A stretch of 61,184 bases of DNA from Neisseriaceae bacterium (GCA_017934045.1 JAGBKK010000023.1:1-61184); one strand, 5' to 3'; counted from the first letter of the stretch, positions 10,924 through 21,832 are shown. The notes: generated by a model from the sequence alone, not told the origin. Program-made: numbers and translations.

Positions 10924-12033
10924 ATGAAAACAAACATTCATCACGCCGTAGGTTTAATGTCGGGTACCAGTATGGACGGCACAGACGCGGTGTGTGTACG
11001 ATTTATCAATCATCAATTTGACAGCGTGATTGCACACAGTTATTTGCCATTCGATGAAAAATTGCGTAACGCATTATTATCTTTACAAAATATTACACAA
11101 AACGAGTTGCATTTATCGCTTAAATTATCACAAACTTTGGCAGAAAATTATGCACAAACCGTGCAGCAATTATTCAGGCAGCCTGAAATGGTGGGCATTC
11201 CTGTGGAAGTGGTGGGTTGCCATGGGCAGACCATTCGCCACAATCCTGATGACGGTTACAGCATTCAGTTGTGCGACTGGGCATTGCTGGCTGAACGCCT
11301 ACAACTGCCTGTGGCAGGCGATTTTCGAGCCGCCGACATTGCCGCTGGCGGACAAGGAGCACCGCTGGTGCCTGCGTTTCATCAAATGGCGTTTGGCGAA
11401 GACGGCTCAACCGCCGTGGTGGCGAATATCGGCGGCATTGCCAATATCACCGTGTTGCCCCAAGACGGTGAAGTGTTTGGCTTCGACACAGGTCCTGGTA
11501 ATATGTTGATGGACGCTTGGTGTCAAAAATATTTTCATCAAGTCTTTGATAACAATGCACAAATTGCACTCACAGGCAAAACCATTCACCCATTATTGTC
11601 CAAATGGTTGAATACCGAACCGTATTTTCACCGCAAACCGCCCAAAAGCACAGGACGCGATTTATTTTCAATGGCTTGGGTGGAAAAAAATCTCACAGGA
11701 GACGAAAATCCTGCCGATATTTTACGCACTTTAACGGAACTAACCGCACGCAGTTTAGCAAACGCCGTTTTAAAATACGCTCCTGATTGCGAAGACTTGA
11801 TTTTATGCGGCGGCGGAGCATTTAACCCATTGATTAGACAAAGATTATCCGCACTTTTACCGAATGCGTCCGTAACCGACACTTCCGCTTTTGGCTTACC
11901 ACCAATGCAAGTCGAAGGAGCGGCTTTCGCTTGGCTTGCCCACTGCCGATTACACAAAATTCCCGCAAATCTACCGCACGCCACAGGTGCAAAAGGCGAA
12001 CGCATATTAGGTGCGTTGTGGGAGTGTGTGTAA
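10924..12033 (+). CDS. anmK: Anhydro-N-acetylmuramic acid kinase
   Basis: Cytosolic kinase of peptidoglycan recycling; it hydrolyses and phosphorylates 1,6-anhydro-MurNAc to MurNAc-6-phosphate. The 369 residues match the family length. Motifs seen: the N-terminal ATP loop VGLMSGTSMDGTDAVCV (about residues 10-26), VVGCHGQTIRHNP, GDFRAADIAAGGQGAPLVPAFHQ with the catalytic aspartate region, VVANIGGIANITVLP, FDTGPGNMLMDAW, and near the end LILCGGGAFN. A DUS inside encodes LFRQPEMV. No MurQ etherase gene is adjacent. No strong ribosome site is seen before the ATG. Confidence 0.96.
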   Translation: MKTNIHHAVGLMSGTSMDGTDAVCVRFINHQFDSVIAHSYLPFDEKLRNALLSLQNITQNELHLSLKLSQTLAENYAQTVQQLFRQPEMVGIPVEVVGCHGQTIRHNPDDGYSIQLCDWALLAERLQLPVAGDFRAADIAAGGQGAPLVPAFHQMAFGEDGSTAVVANIGGIANITVLPQDGEVFGFDTGPGNMLMDAWCQKYFHQVFDNNAQIALTGKTIHPLLSKWLNTEPYFHRKPPKSTGRDLFSMAWVEKNLTGDENPADILRTLTELTARSLANAVLKYAPDCEDLILCGGGAFNPLIRQRLSALLPNASVTDTSAFGLPPMQVEGAAFAWLAHCRLHKIPANLPHATGAKGERILGALWECV

Positions 12034-12067
12034 TAGATTTCAGGCTGCCTGAAAAATAAGTGAAGTA

Positions 12068-12076
12068 TGTTATAAT
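12068..12076 (+). promoter_or_regulatory. Extended -10 promoter of the VapBC-like pair
   Basis: TGTTATAAT is a perfect extended -10 box 33 bases before the antitoxin ATG, with AAAAGGA as ribosome site. No good -35 box is visible; a DUS occupies that position. Confidence 0.6.
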
Positions 12077-12108
12077 AAACTGATTGATAAAGAAAAAGGA
12101 TAATACAA

Positions 12109-12330
12109 ATGACAGCCGCAACACTACAAACCAAAATCAATTCCTTACCGCCTATTTTGCAACAAAATGCAGAAAGTTATATTGATTTTTTGCTGACAAA
12201 ATCTAATATTTCTTTATCCAAAAATGCAAGACAACCTATTGATTTTTCAAAATATTCAACTAAAACAAATTTATGGTCTATGGACGCACAAGCCTTTATT
12301 AAAGGATTAAGAAATGAAGAACGGTTCTAA
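12109..12330 (+). CDS. VapB-like antitoxin (DUF2281 type)
   Basis: A 73-residue protein opening MTAATLQTKINSLPPILQQN and continuing with ESYIDFLLTKS, the helical pattern of DUF2281-type antitoxins that pair with PIN-domain toxins. The C-terminal part (IDFSKYSTKTNLWSMDAQAF then RNEERF) is the expected toxin-binding tail. Its ribosome site AAAAGGA lies 8 bases upstream and an extended -10 promoter precedes it. The last 17 bases overlap the toxin gene, the usual antitoxin-first arrangement. The toxin start has its own AAGGATTAAGA inside this gene. Antitoxin role is inferred from size, pairing and family pattern. Confidence 0.8.
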   Translation: MTAATLQTKINSLPPILQQNAESYIDFLLTKSNISLSKNARQPIDFSKYSTKTNLWSMDAQAFIKGLRNEERF

Positions 12331-12742
12331 AATTTTTATTGATACAGCACCGTTTATTTATTTATTAGAAGACAATCCGTTATATTCTCAACAGGTTCGC
12401 AAATATATTTCTGATTGTTTTATGGCAGAATATGATTTCTGTACTTCTTTATTAACCGTTGCAGAATATTGCGTTGTGCCATATCGTTTAAATTGTCAAG
12501 AAAAAATTGAATATTTTGAACAATTTATTCTTGATGTAAATATACAACTTATTGAATTAACAAAAGAAATAACACAATTATCATCTCAAATCAGAGCTAA
12601 ATATTCAGCAATAAAAATGATAGACGCTTTACAAATTGCTACTGCAATAACAGAAAATTGTTCCGCATTTTTAACCAATGACAAACAATTACAACAAATT
12701 CAAGAAATAAATTGTATTTTGATTAAAAATTTAAAAGGTTAG
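12314..12742 (+). CDS. PIN-domain toxin (VapC-like ribonuclease)
   Basis: A 142-residue PIN-domain protein, the RNase component of a type II toxin-antitoxin pair. The acidic metal-binding residues are visible: Asp in FIDTAPFIYLLE (about residue 9), Glu in TVAEYCVVP (about residue 50), Asp in IKMIDALQIATAI (about 98) and Asp in AFLTNDKQLQ (about 117). It overlaps the antitoxin gene by 17 bases. The pair is more AT-rich than neighbouring anmK, consistent with acquisition. The RNA target cannot be inferred. Confidence 0.88.
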   Translation: MKNGSKIFIDTAPFIYLLEDNPLYSQQVRKYISDCFMAEYDFCTSLLTVAEYCVVPYRLNCQEKIEYFEQFILDVNIQLIELTKEITQLSSQIRAKYSAIKMIDALQIATAITENCSAFLTNDKQLQQIQEINCILIKNLKG

Positions 12743-12787
12743 TCCATAAATTATTTAATCTGTTCAGGCAACCTGAAAAATAGAAAC

Positions 12788-12816
12788 AACAAAAAACCGC
12801 AGAATAACCTGCGGTT
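12788..12816 (-). terminator. Terminator downstream of the small lipoprotein gene
   Basis: On the minus strand an 8-bp stem AACCGCAG / CTGCGGTT with a 6-base loop is followed by TTTTT, 18 bases after the lipoprotein stop at 12835. Confidence 0.85.
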
Positions 12817-12834
12817 CTGTTGGAATGATGATTA

Positions 12835-13164
12835 TTAGAACATACTGCCCACGGCTTTGGCGGCACCGACCACACCTAAAACAGTTGCAGCACCACCCAA
12901 AGCGGTACCCATATTATCACGCAGAGCAGCGTGTTTGGATTGGCGTTTTTTCTCTGCTAAATCCATTTCTTCGGAAGCATTAGCGCGTTGGCGACGATGT
13001 TGTTCTAATTGAGCACGAGAAACTTGTGCTTCGGCACGGTTACGACCTTGGTTGATGGCGATAGAATCATCACCAATAGCCATATCATTCACGCCTTGAC
13101 CAGTGGCAACGCAAGCGGACAAAACAAATGCTGATAATACAGCAACAACGGTTAATTTTTTCAT
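12835..13164 (-). CDS. Small lipoprotein of unknown function
   Basis: I do not recognise a named family. From the ATG at 13164 (GGAG 10 bases upstream; an in-frame start at 13188 lacks support) it has 109 residues. A lipoprotein signal peptide MKKLTVVAVLSAFVLSAC ends in a lipobox. The mature part has a charged helical stretch rich in Arg, Gln and Glu (about residues 45-80), then a glycine/alanine-rich hydrophobic end, GTALGGAATVLGVVGAAKAV, which could insert in or lie on a membrane. It is second in a minus-strand pair with another small lipoprotein and has a good terminator. Confidence 0.8.
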   Translation of the reverse strand: MKKLTVVAVLSAFVLSACVATGQGVNDMAIGDDSIAINQGRNRAEAQVSRAQLEQHRRQRANASEEMDLAEKKRQSKHAALRDNMGTALGGAATVLGVVGAAKAVGSMF

Positions 13165-13219
13165 CTGTTCGGTTCTCCAAAATAACATAATTTGAAAATA
13201 AAATTATGGCAATGACAGT

Positions 13220-13522
13220 TTAATGACAGCCCCACCAGCCGCAATAAACATGTTTTTTGCCTTGTGTGGCATGTCTGTATGCTTTGGCTTGATTCATTGC
13301 GTCTTTACCACGAGCATCAACAATCACATCAAGATCTTCTTTCATATCTTGGCGGCGTTCTGCACGCTCGGCACGCTCCATGCGTTGAACACGGTCTTGA
13401 TCAGCTAACATTTGTTGGCGTTGTTCTGGACTCAATTGAATGGTGCGAGCACCAGAGACGAATTCGTTACCTGCACATGCCATTAAGCCTAATAAGGGCA
13501 ACAATGCGATGATTTTTTTCAT
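13220..13522 (-). CDS. Small lipoprotein with charged helix, unknown function
   Basis: A 100-residue protein with lipoprotein signal MKKIIALLPLLGLMAC (lipobox LMAC), then RTIQLSPEQRQQMLADQ and a run of Arg/Glu (RMERAERAERRQDMKEDLD) likely to form one long charged helix, and a cysteine-containing end, YCGWWGCH. No family is recognised. AGAGG precedes the ATG. It is followed on the same strand, 55 bases on, by a second small lipoprotein, so the two are probably co-transcribed as an envelope-associated pair. A 15-T tract lies about 105 bases upstream. Confidence 0.8.
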   Translation of the reverse strand: MKKIIALLPLLGLMACAGNEFVSGARTIQLSPEQRQQMLADQDRVQRMERAERAERRQDMKEDLDVIVDARGKDAMNQAKAYRHATQGKKHVYCGWWGCH

Positions 13523-13627
13523 TTATTCAACCTCTTGAAAAAAAAAGTTTAACGGTTTGGATTTTACAGTAAATAATGGGCAAGTTGTATGCAAAATTTC
13601 TAAATGATCATTAAAAAAATAGAGTTG

Positions 13628-13642
13628 TTTTTTTTTTTTTTT
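13628..13642. repeat. Homopolymeric T15 tract
   Basis: Fifteen consecutive T in the 268-base gap between the divergent lipoprotein gene (start 13522, minus) and leuS (start 13791, plus). Tracts of this length slip readily; the position could affect promoter spacing, but no -35/-10 pair straddling it could be identified. Confidence 0.85.
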
Positions 13643-13745
13643 GAAAGTTCAATAGGTTATAAAATGATTTTTTCGCCTTTATTTAATGATTGTCTCTTTT
13701 CTACAACAATCAATATGTTTTCAGGCAGCCTGAAACTTACCAACC

Positions 13746-13754
13746 TGATATAAT
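13746..13754 (+). promoter_or_regulatory. Probable leuS promoter, extended -10
   Basis: TGATATAAT (TGn-TATAAT) lies 37 bases before the leuS ATG. A DUS occupies the region just upstream and no clear -35 box is present. Confidence 0.6.
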
Positions 13755-13778
13755 TTTGCGTTTTTATTATTTTGTTAA

Positions 13779-16424
<2,646 letters not shown>

Positions 16425-16433
16425 CTGTTGTAG

Positions 16434-16458
16434 GGTGGGTCTTCGACCCACCTTTTTT
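16434..16458 (+). terminator. leuS terminator made from a REP-like palindrome
   Basis: Perfect 8-bp stem GGTGGGTC / GACCCACC with a TTC loop, then six T, ten bases after the leuS stop. The stem is the same GTAGGGTGGGTC word found in the dispersed repeats at 10611. Confidence 0.8.
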
Positions 16459-16702
16459 CAGGCAGCCTGAAAATAACAAAACCGCCGTAGGGTGTAAATA
16501 ACGACAATTATTTTTCAGGCAGCCTGAAAATCATTACGGTTATTGCAAGCCGTCTAAAAGACGGCGTGGCAATCTCTTGACGACAAAAAATAAATTTAAT
16601 CTTTTCAGGCTGCCTGAAAAAAGTAAAAATATAGTCAAAATACTTCAAAATAAAAAAAGGCATTATATTTTGAATTATTTTCACGATAAATAGGTTTTTT
16701 AT

Positions 16703-17209
16703 ATGAACAAACTGACATTTAGACAATATATTTTCATTATTTTTTTACTCACACTTATCGGCAGTGGTGCGTCATTTTTTTCGCAATACATAATGGGCTT
16801 AAAGCCTTGTTCTTTATGTATTTATCAGCGATTGGGCGTAATGGGCGTGGCTTTGGTTACCCTATTGTGTTTGCCGTTTTCTTTGCGTTCGGTGTGGGGA
16901 AAATTATTATCAACGCTTTTATTGCTTATTCCGATTGTTTCAGGATTAGCGGTATCCATTCGCCATTTATATATTTTGTATTACCCCAATGCGGTGGCAA
17001 ATTGCGGACCTGGTTTTAATTTGGCATTACGCAAAATGCAATTAGCCGAAAAACCGTATGCCGATTTTTTAAGTTTAATCCTGAAAAACCACGCCCGTTG
17101 CGATGATATTGCCAACTTATTCGGCTTGCCCTTGCCTGTGTGGAGTGCTGGGCTGTTTTCGTTTTTAATCTTGTTGTTGATTGTGGCGTGGATTAAAGGT
17201 CGCCGATGA
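16703..17209 (+). CDS. dsbB: Disulfide bond formation protein DsbB
   Basis: Inner-membrane protein that reoxidises DsbA and passes electrons to quinone. The 168 residues give four membrane segments. The first periplasmic cysteine pair is CSLC (Cys36, Cys39) in GLKPCSLCIYQRLG; the second pair is provided by ANCGPGF and the cysteine of HARCDDI. The C-terminus is a hydrophobic segment ending in KGRR. The gene overlaps rsmJ by 4 bases. Upstream (16459-16702) there are three DUS and repeat remnants. Periplasmic disulfide formation fits the cysteine-rich pilins and PilC in this window. Confidence 0.95.
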   Translation: MNKLTFRQYIFIIFLLTLIGSGASFFSQYIMGLKPCSLCIYQRLGVMGVALVTLLCLPFSLRSVWGKLLSTLLLLIPIVSGLAVSIRHLYILYYPNAVANCGPGFNLALRKMQLAEKPYADFLSLILKNHARCDDIANLFGLPLPVWSAGLFSFLILLLIVAWIKGRR

Positions 17210-17943
17210 ATGCCGTTTTGCCTGTGGTTTTTGTGTCGTCATCAATAGCGGACGCTGAATTACAACGCTTGTCTTTATTATTACAGCCGTTATCCGTCAG
17301 CATTTCTTTCAGGCAGCCTGAAAGCGAATATTTTTTGCAATATATTGATAATAAAGTGGTTTTATCCAATCATCAGCAACAGGTTTTTGCCGATTTTGTG
17401 GGCGGTGCATTAAATCATCGCATTCATCATCGTGGGGCAGAATGGATTGCCAAAGCGGTTGATATTAAAAAAAATAAATCTATTTGGGACGCAACCGCAG
17501 GTTTGGGGCGAGATGCGTTTGTGTTGGCAAGTTTGGGAGCAAGCGTGCAACTGTTTGAACGCCATTTTGTACCTGCGGTTTTGCTGGCAGACGCTTTGCA
17601 ACGCGGACAACAAGAGCCGCAAATGCAGGCAATTATTTCTCGTATGTCTTTGAATTTTGGCACTATTTTTAATACTGATTTACCCTGTCCTGATGTAATT
17701 TACCTTGACCCAATGTTTCCCGAACGGCAAAAATCGGCATTGGTGAAAAAAGAAATGCGGTTTTTTCAGGCAGCCGTAGGTGAAGATAACGATAGTACCG
17801 ATTTGTTGAACAAAGCGCGCACAATGCCTGTGAAACGCATTGTCGTCAAACGCCCCAAGCACGGAGCGTTTATCGGTGATATAAAGCCTGCGTATCAGTA
17901 TGTGGGCAAAAGTACACGGTTTGATGTTTATTTGCCTGTTTAG
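17206..17943 (+). CDS. rsmJ: 16S rRNA m2G1516 methyltransferase RsmJ
   Basis: SAM-dependent methyltransferase acting on G1516 of 16S rRNA; 245 residues, as in the family. Motif I is DATAGLGRDAFVLASLGA (about residues 97-114), the acidic residue after strand 2 is in QLFERH, and the active-site motif is YLDPMFPERQKSALVKKEMRFF. The end, GKSTRFDVYLPV, is typical. A DUS near the start encodes SFRQPESEY between the first strand and the core. Its ATG overlaps the dsbB stop (ATGA), so translation is coupled. Confidence 0.95.
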   Translation: MNAVLPVVFVSSSIADAELQRLSLLLQPLSVSISFRQPESEYFLQYIDNKVVLSNHQQQVFADFVGGALNHRIHHRGAEWIAKAVDIKKNKSIWDATAGLGRDAFVLASLGASVQLFERHFVPAVLLADALQRGQQEPQMQAIISRMSLNFGTIFNTDLPCPDVIYLDPMFPERQKSALVKKEMRFFQAAVGEDNDSTDLLNKARTMPVKRIVVKRPKHGAFIGDIKPAYQYVGKSTRFDVYLPV

Positions 17944-17967
17944 GCTGCCTGAAAACCATAATCACGC

Positions 17968-19269
17968 TCAAATATCAAACATTCCCTGCCCTAAAAATTC
18001 GCCTTTTTGAAAACCAGGTAGGGTGAAGAAATAGCCGCCGCCGAATGGGCTGATGTATTCTTCTAACGGTTCACCGTTCATAGCGTTCTGCACAAAGATA
18101 AAGCCGTCATCTAAATTGGCTTGGTAGATAATCATCAATAAGCCGACATCCAACTGTTTGTTTTTCGCCAAGCCTAATGAATAATTGAATGGGCGGCGGA
18201 GTATGCGGTGTCTTTCCCAGCCCTCGTTACGCATATTGCCAAGTCGCATGTGGCTGTCTAATGGAATGCTCTTGCCATCGCAGTTACCCTCATCACTGCG
18301 ACAATCGCCTGTGTAGTTGGGCGTGTCGCCCTCGTGTTTTTGTCCTAATGGGGCACCGCTGTATTTTTCGCGTCCGAAAATGGTGTTTTGTTCTTGTAAG
18401 GGCGTTCTGTCCCAAAATTCAACAAATTGGCGGATTAACCGCACTGCTTGATAACTGCCGTTTTTCGCCCATTTCGGTTCGTCTAAACTGTTTTCCGCGA
18501 CACCTGTCCATAATACTTCATCGGCGGTTTTGGGGTCGGAAATATTGGGGTTGCCTGAACCGTCTCGATAGCCGAATAAATTGCGTGCGGCTAATGCACC
18601 TGGTTCGGCTTTGGGCAACCAGCCGTCCAACGACCAACGCGGCACGGCAAATTTGGCAGTGTTTTTAATAATGTCTCGTAAAGCGTTTTGGCAGGTTTCA
18701 GGCGAATGCGCACAGAATTGAATGCTAATATCGCCATCGCACCAGTCGATATTCAATTTGTCATTGGGAAAGCGTTTCATTTCTTTCAGTCGCAAAGGTT
18801 TTTTGTCGGCTAATCCAAAACGACTGTCAAACAGCGTATCGCCCACGGATACGGTAATGGTTAAACCGTCTGTACGCAAGGTTTTTCCTAATAAACCACT
18901 CGCTTCGGGCGGTAAGCGTGGGTCGGTGTCTTTGATTTCACCGCCTTGGGTTAAAAATTCAATGCGAGCCGTCAAAATACGAAAATAATCAATCAGGCGA
19001 TTACGGTCGGTAATGGTTAAGTCAAAGGTGGTTAAGTTGCCAAACATTTGGTGCGGCGTGGTAATGCCTGCCTGATGAACGCCAAAGCAGTCGTAGCGGT
19101 CTTCCACCACCACAGCAGGTGCGTCTTGTTTGGGGGCAGTATCGTTTGGTGCTTGTGTTGGCGATTGCGGTTTGCACGCCGACAATAATGCCGTGCTACT
19201 GGCAACGGCAATGGCGGCGGTTTTGAGTAAGTTTCGTCTGGACAGATTGTCAATATTTTTGCTTATCAT
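17968..19269 (-). CDS. efeB: EfeB, Tat-exported DyP-type heme peroxidase
   Basis: Periplasmic dye-decolourising-type peroxidase of the EfeUOB ferrous-iron importer. The 433-residue protein starts with a twin-arginine signal, SRRNLLKTAAIAVASSTALL, followed by a cysteine that could also be lipidated (LSACKP). The DyP motif GxxDG is present as FGYRDGSGNPN, and the distal region HSPETCQNALRDI and the C-terminal heme region DSHMRLGNMRNEGWERHRILRR are visible. It is the last gene of a minus-strand series efeU-efeO-(unknown)-(His-rich lipoprotein)-efeB, separated from the rest by a 135-bp repeat element. Confidence 0.93.
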   Translation of the reverse strand: MISKNIDNLSRRNLLKTAAIAVASSTALLSACKPQSPTQAPNDTAPKQDAPAVVVEDRYDCFGVHQAGITTPHQMFGNLTTFDLTITDRNRLIDYFRILTARIEFLTQGGEIKDTDPRLPPEASGLLGKTLRTDGLTITVSVGDTLFDSRFGLADKKPLRLKEMKRFPNDKLNIDWCDGDISIQFCAHSPETCQNALRDIIKNTAKFAVPRWSLDGWLPKAEPGALAARNLFGYRDGSGNPNISDPKTADEVLWTGVAENSLDEPKWAKNGSYQAVRLIRQFVEFWDRTPLQEQNTIFGREKYSGAPLGQKHEGDTPNYTGDCRSDEGNCDGKSIPLDSHMRLGNMRNEGWERHRILRRPFNYSLGLAKNKQLDVGLLMIIYQANLDDGFIFVQNAMNGEPLEEYISPFGGGYFFTLPGFQKGEFLGQGMFDI

Positions 19270-19400
19270 AAAATTCCCTTATTTTGATAATAAATATTAT
19301 TTATATTATACAATAAAAAATCATCTGAATAGAAATTATTTGCATTCAGATGAAAAGTACTTGTTTAAATTAGAAAGAAAGTACATTCAGGCTGCCTGAA

Positions 19401-19535
19401 AGAAAGCCCTGCAAAACCTACTTTTTCATCATTCGTCATTCTCCACTACGCGAAGAATCTTATTGGAAAACAACAAGTTGAGATTCTTCGTTTGCCTACG
19501 GAAAACTCAAAATGACGAGTTTTGCAGGGGTTTCT
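19401..19535. mobile_element. MITE-like element with AGAAACCCCTGCAAAAC termini, 135 bp
   Basis: Starts AGAAAGCCCTGCAAAAC and ends GTTTTGCAGGGGTTTCT, an inverted repeat with one mismatch. The interior has GTCATT near one end and AATGACG near the other plus an inner palindrome GAAGAATCTTATTG / GTTGAGATTCTTC. Similar copies lie at 32777-32909 and 34434-34567. It carries no gene and sits between the His-rich lipoprotein gene and efeB. Confidence 0.75.
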
Positions 19536-19540
19536 GAAAG

Positions 19541-19942
19541 TTATTTTTTCGCTTTTTTGGCTTTTTTGAGTGATTTTTTGCCTTTTTTCACGGCTTTTTT
19601 GGCTTGTTCATCGTTATGGTCGTGTTGGCAGTTATGTTCGCCTTTTTCATCGCCGTGGGCATGGTTGCCACTGTTGCCGTGCATATTTTTGTGCATAGAC
19701 TCACGGAACTCTTTGCGTTGTTCTGGGGTCATTTGCGCCATTGCCTTGTGCATATTTTGGCGATATTGCTGGCGTTGTTCGGGGGTCATATCTCTCATAA
19801 ATTCAGGCATTTGATGATTATGCCCCGCTTCATGGCTGTGATTATGCCCTGCCGCATGGTGATGATGATCATCAGGTTTAGATTGTGTCGCACAAGCCGA
19901 TAAAGCCAACACACAAGCGGTTAAAATAGCTAATTTTTTCAT
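19541..19942 (-). CDS. Histidine-rich lipoprotein in the efe locus, probable metal binder
   Basis: A 133-residue protein with lipoprotein signal MKKLAILTACVLALSAC. The mature N-terminus is packed with histidine (DDHHHHAAGHNHSHEAGHNH). Then come two near-identical 19-residue units beginning MTPEQRQQYRQNMHKAMAQ and MTPEQRKEFRESMHKNMHG, another His/Cys patch (HAHGDEKGEHNCQHDHND), and a lysine tail of KKAKK type. AAAGGA precedes the ATG. No named family is recognised, though the MTPEQR repeats recall LTxxQ-type periplasmic metal or stress proteins. Being between efeO and efeB, a role in holding or buffering periplasmic iron or zinc is a reasonable inference, not shown. Confidence 0.85.
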   Translation of the reverse strand: MKKLAILTACVLALSACATQSKPDDHHHHAAGHNHSHEAGHNHQMPEFMRDMTPEQRQQYRQNMHKAMAQMTPEQRKEFRESMHKNMHGNSGNHAHGDEKGEHNCQHDHNDEQAKKAVKKGKKSLKKAKKAKK

Positions 19943-19995
19943 TTCGTTATCCTTTGGTTGATGATTGAAAATAAGTTTCAGGCTGCCTGAAACAG

Positions 19996-20343
19996 TTACT
20001 TTTTAAATGTCGGAAAATATTTCAAATCACCAATAGAAATATATCCCGATAATCCATTTTGGCAAGATATTTTATGTGCTGACATTAATTTGCCGTTATA
20101 TTGCCAACTGTAAATTTTGCATTGTTCTCCCTTTTGAATAGTTCCATTAGATAAATAAATATCAAATTCTTCGTATATTTCTACATTATTTATTGCTTGA
20201 TGATATTCAGACCAATAACCAAATGTATCTGCTATTTTGTTCCAAAAACCATCGGGTAACATAAATGTAATGACACCAATAATTAAAACGCTTACCAATA
20301 AAATACTGATTACAGTTAAAATTTTATCTATGCTTTTCATCAT
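19996..20343 (-). CDS. Small membrane-anchored protein of unknown function
   Basis: A 115-residue protein with one N-terminal membrane segment (about residues 9-29, ILTVISILLVSVLIIGVITFM) and a soluble, probably periplasmic part with two cysteines (GEQCKIYSWQ and HKISCQNG) and a beta-rich end, GYISIGDLKYFPTF. No family is recognised. It follows efeO on the minus strand; a DUS separates it from the next gene, the His-rich lipoprotein. It is more AT-rich than efeO and could be an insertion into the efe operon. Confidence 0.7.
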   Translation of the reverse strand: MMKSIDKILTVISILLVSVLIIGVITFMLPDGFWNKIADTFGYWSEYHQAINNVEIYEEFDIYLSNGTIQKGEQCKIYSWQYNGKLMSAHKISCQNGLSGYISIGDLKYFPTFKK

Positions 20344-20450
20344 TAAATCATTTAGCAGGATAAAAGTGGCTTTTACTGCTTTGCGTAGTATTTTTTAAAT
20401 CTCAAACATCATTTTGACGATTCTTTTTGTGTTCTTCTAAATCAATCCAA

Positions 20451-20499
20451 TTTTCAGGCAGCCTGAAAAATATATTCATTATTTCAGGCTGCCTGAAAA
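20451..20499. terminator. Inverted DUS pair downstream of efeO, possible terminator
   Basis: TTTTCAGGCAGCCTGAAAAA and its reverse complement lie 11 bases apart, so a transcript can form a stem of about 17 bp just after the efeO stop at 20512. Paired DUS acting as terminators is known in Neisseria; function here is inferred. Confidence 0.5.
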
Positions 20500-20511
20500 A
20501 TCAGACAATGC

Positions 20512-21681
20512 TTAATTCAAGCCCAAAGTGCCACGGAATTTCGCTAACTCTTCTGCCAGCGTGTTAATTGGTGCAGCAAGATTTTTGCGGTCTTCTTCGC
20601 TTAATTTGTCATAAGTTTGGAAACCGTCAGCGGTTTTGTATTTCGCCAAAATGTCATTCACGGTTTTCAGGTTGCCATCAACCGTTTGCAGCAAGGCTGG
20701 ATCTTTTTCGTTAATCACAGCACGGAAAAGTTCCACAATTTTTTCCGCACCTTCGACATTTGCCTTGAAGTCGGACAAATCGGTTTTGCTGTAACGGTCT
20801 TCTTCGCCTGAAATCTTCGAGCCTGCCACTTCTTCAATCAGCACAGCCGCACCGCCCACCACTTTATGTGGCGGAAAATTCAACGCGTCAATTTCAGCGG
20901 CTAATGCTTTCACATCGGCGGCTAATTTGTCTGCGGTTTCTTTCACATCATCAACCGAATTTTTCTCCCACAAAGCATATTCAATGCGGTGGAAACCTGT
21001 AAATTCAGGGTCGGTAACGCTCTTGAAGTCGTCTTCGCGTGCGTCAATCGCAGGGTCAAGTTCGCCAAACAATTCCGCAATCGGCTCAATGCGTTCGTAG
21101 TGCGTGCGAGTGTCGGCAAACATTGCTTTGGCTTTGTCGATTTCACCAGCTTTCACCGCTGCCACAAAAGCGTCTGTTTTTTCGACCAAAACTTTTGCTT
21201 CGCCTTGCACATATACTTTGTAATCTGCCAAAGGTTGAGCCAATTTCGACATATCTGCCAAGTTTTCAGGAGCTTGGAAACCGCTGTCGGTAACAATCAA
21301 TTTACCGCGAGGATTGGTTAGCAAGCCGCAAGTCATTGCATATTCACCAGGTAACAGCGTAACCGTCATTTTGTCGGTTAAGCCTGGGGCAATATTTTCG
21401 CGTTCATCAACCACCATCACACCTTCCAAAATTTCCCATTCCAACTTGCGAGCGGAATTATTGACAATATTGAAAGTAGTTTTACCGCTGGGCACGGTGA
21501 GTTCCATCGGTTCGCATTGAGCATCATTCACGGCAATATTCACCGTGCCGTCCGCATTCACCGCAGGAGCGGCAGCGTTGTTGTTTTGAGCAGGAGCAGA
21601 ATTATCTGCCGCAGGAGGTTGGCAAGCAGCCAAAGCTAAAATGCTGGCAATCGATAATGCCAACGGTTTGATTTTTAACAT
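20512..21681 (-). CDS. efeO: EfeO, cupredoxin-imelysin component of the iron importer
   Basis: Periplasmic component of EfeUOB, thought to bind iron and donate it to EfeU. From the ATG at 21681 (GGAG 6 bases upstream; an in-frame start at 21711 is less likely) it has 389 residues. A signal [20 protein letters not shown] has a lipobox, so it may be a lipoprotein. After an Ala/Asn-rich linker comes a cupredoxin-like domain ([21 protein letters not shown] to [20 protein letters not shown]), then the imelysin/M75 domain with the metal motif [10 protein letters not shown]. Downstream are an inverted DUS pair and two extra small genes before efeB. Confidence 0.94.
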   Translation of the reverse strand: MLKIKPLALSIASILALAACQPPAADNSAPAQNNNAAAPAVNADGTVNIAVNDAQCEPMELTVPSGKTTFNIVNNSARKLEWEILEGVMVVDERENIAPGLTDKMTVTLLPGEYAMTCGLLTNPRGKLIVTDSGFQAPENLADMSKLAQPLADYKVYVQGEAKVLVEKTDAFVAAVKAGEIDKAKAMFADTRTHYERIEPIAELFGELDPAIDAREDDFKSVTDPEFTGFHRIEYALWEKNSVDDVKETADKLAADVKALAAEIDALNFPPHKVVGGAAVLIEEVAGSKISGEEDRYSKTDLSDFKANVEGAEKIVELFRAVINEKDPALLQTVDGNLKTVNDILAKYKTADGFQTYDKLSEEDRKNLAAPINTLAEELAKFRGTLGLN

Positions 21682-21832
21682 AAAAAATCTCCATAACAAA
21701 GAAACAAACATTTAACTTATCGTAGAGTGAGTCTTCGATTCACCGTAATATTGACAATGTCAGGCAGCCTGAAATTGTTTTGTCCGTTGTGGTTGGTCGA
21801 AACTGCACCCTACAAATCCGTTGTACAAACTT

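Noticed and set aside
11030-11509. A 159-residue frame in anmK on the same strand
   Set aside because: Overlaps anmK in another frame; anmK is complete and well matched.
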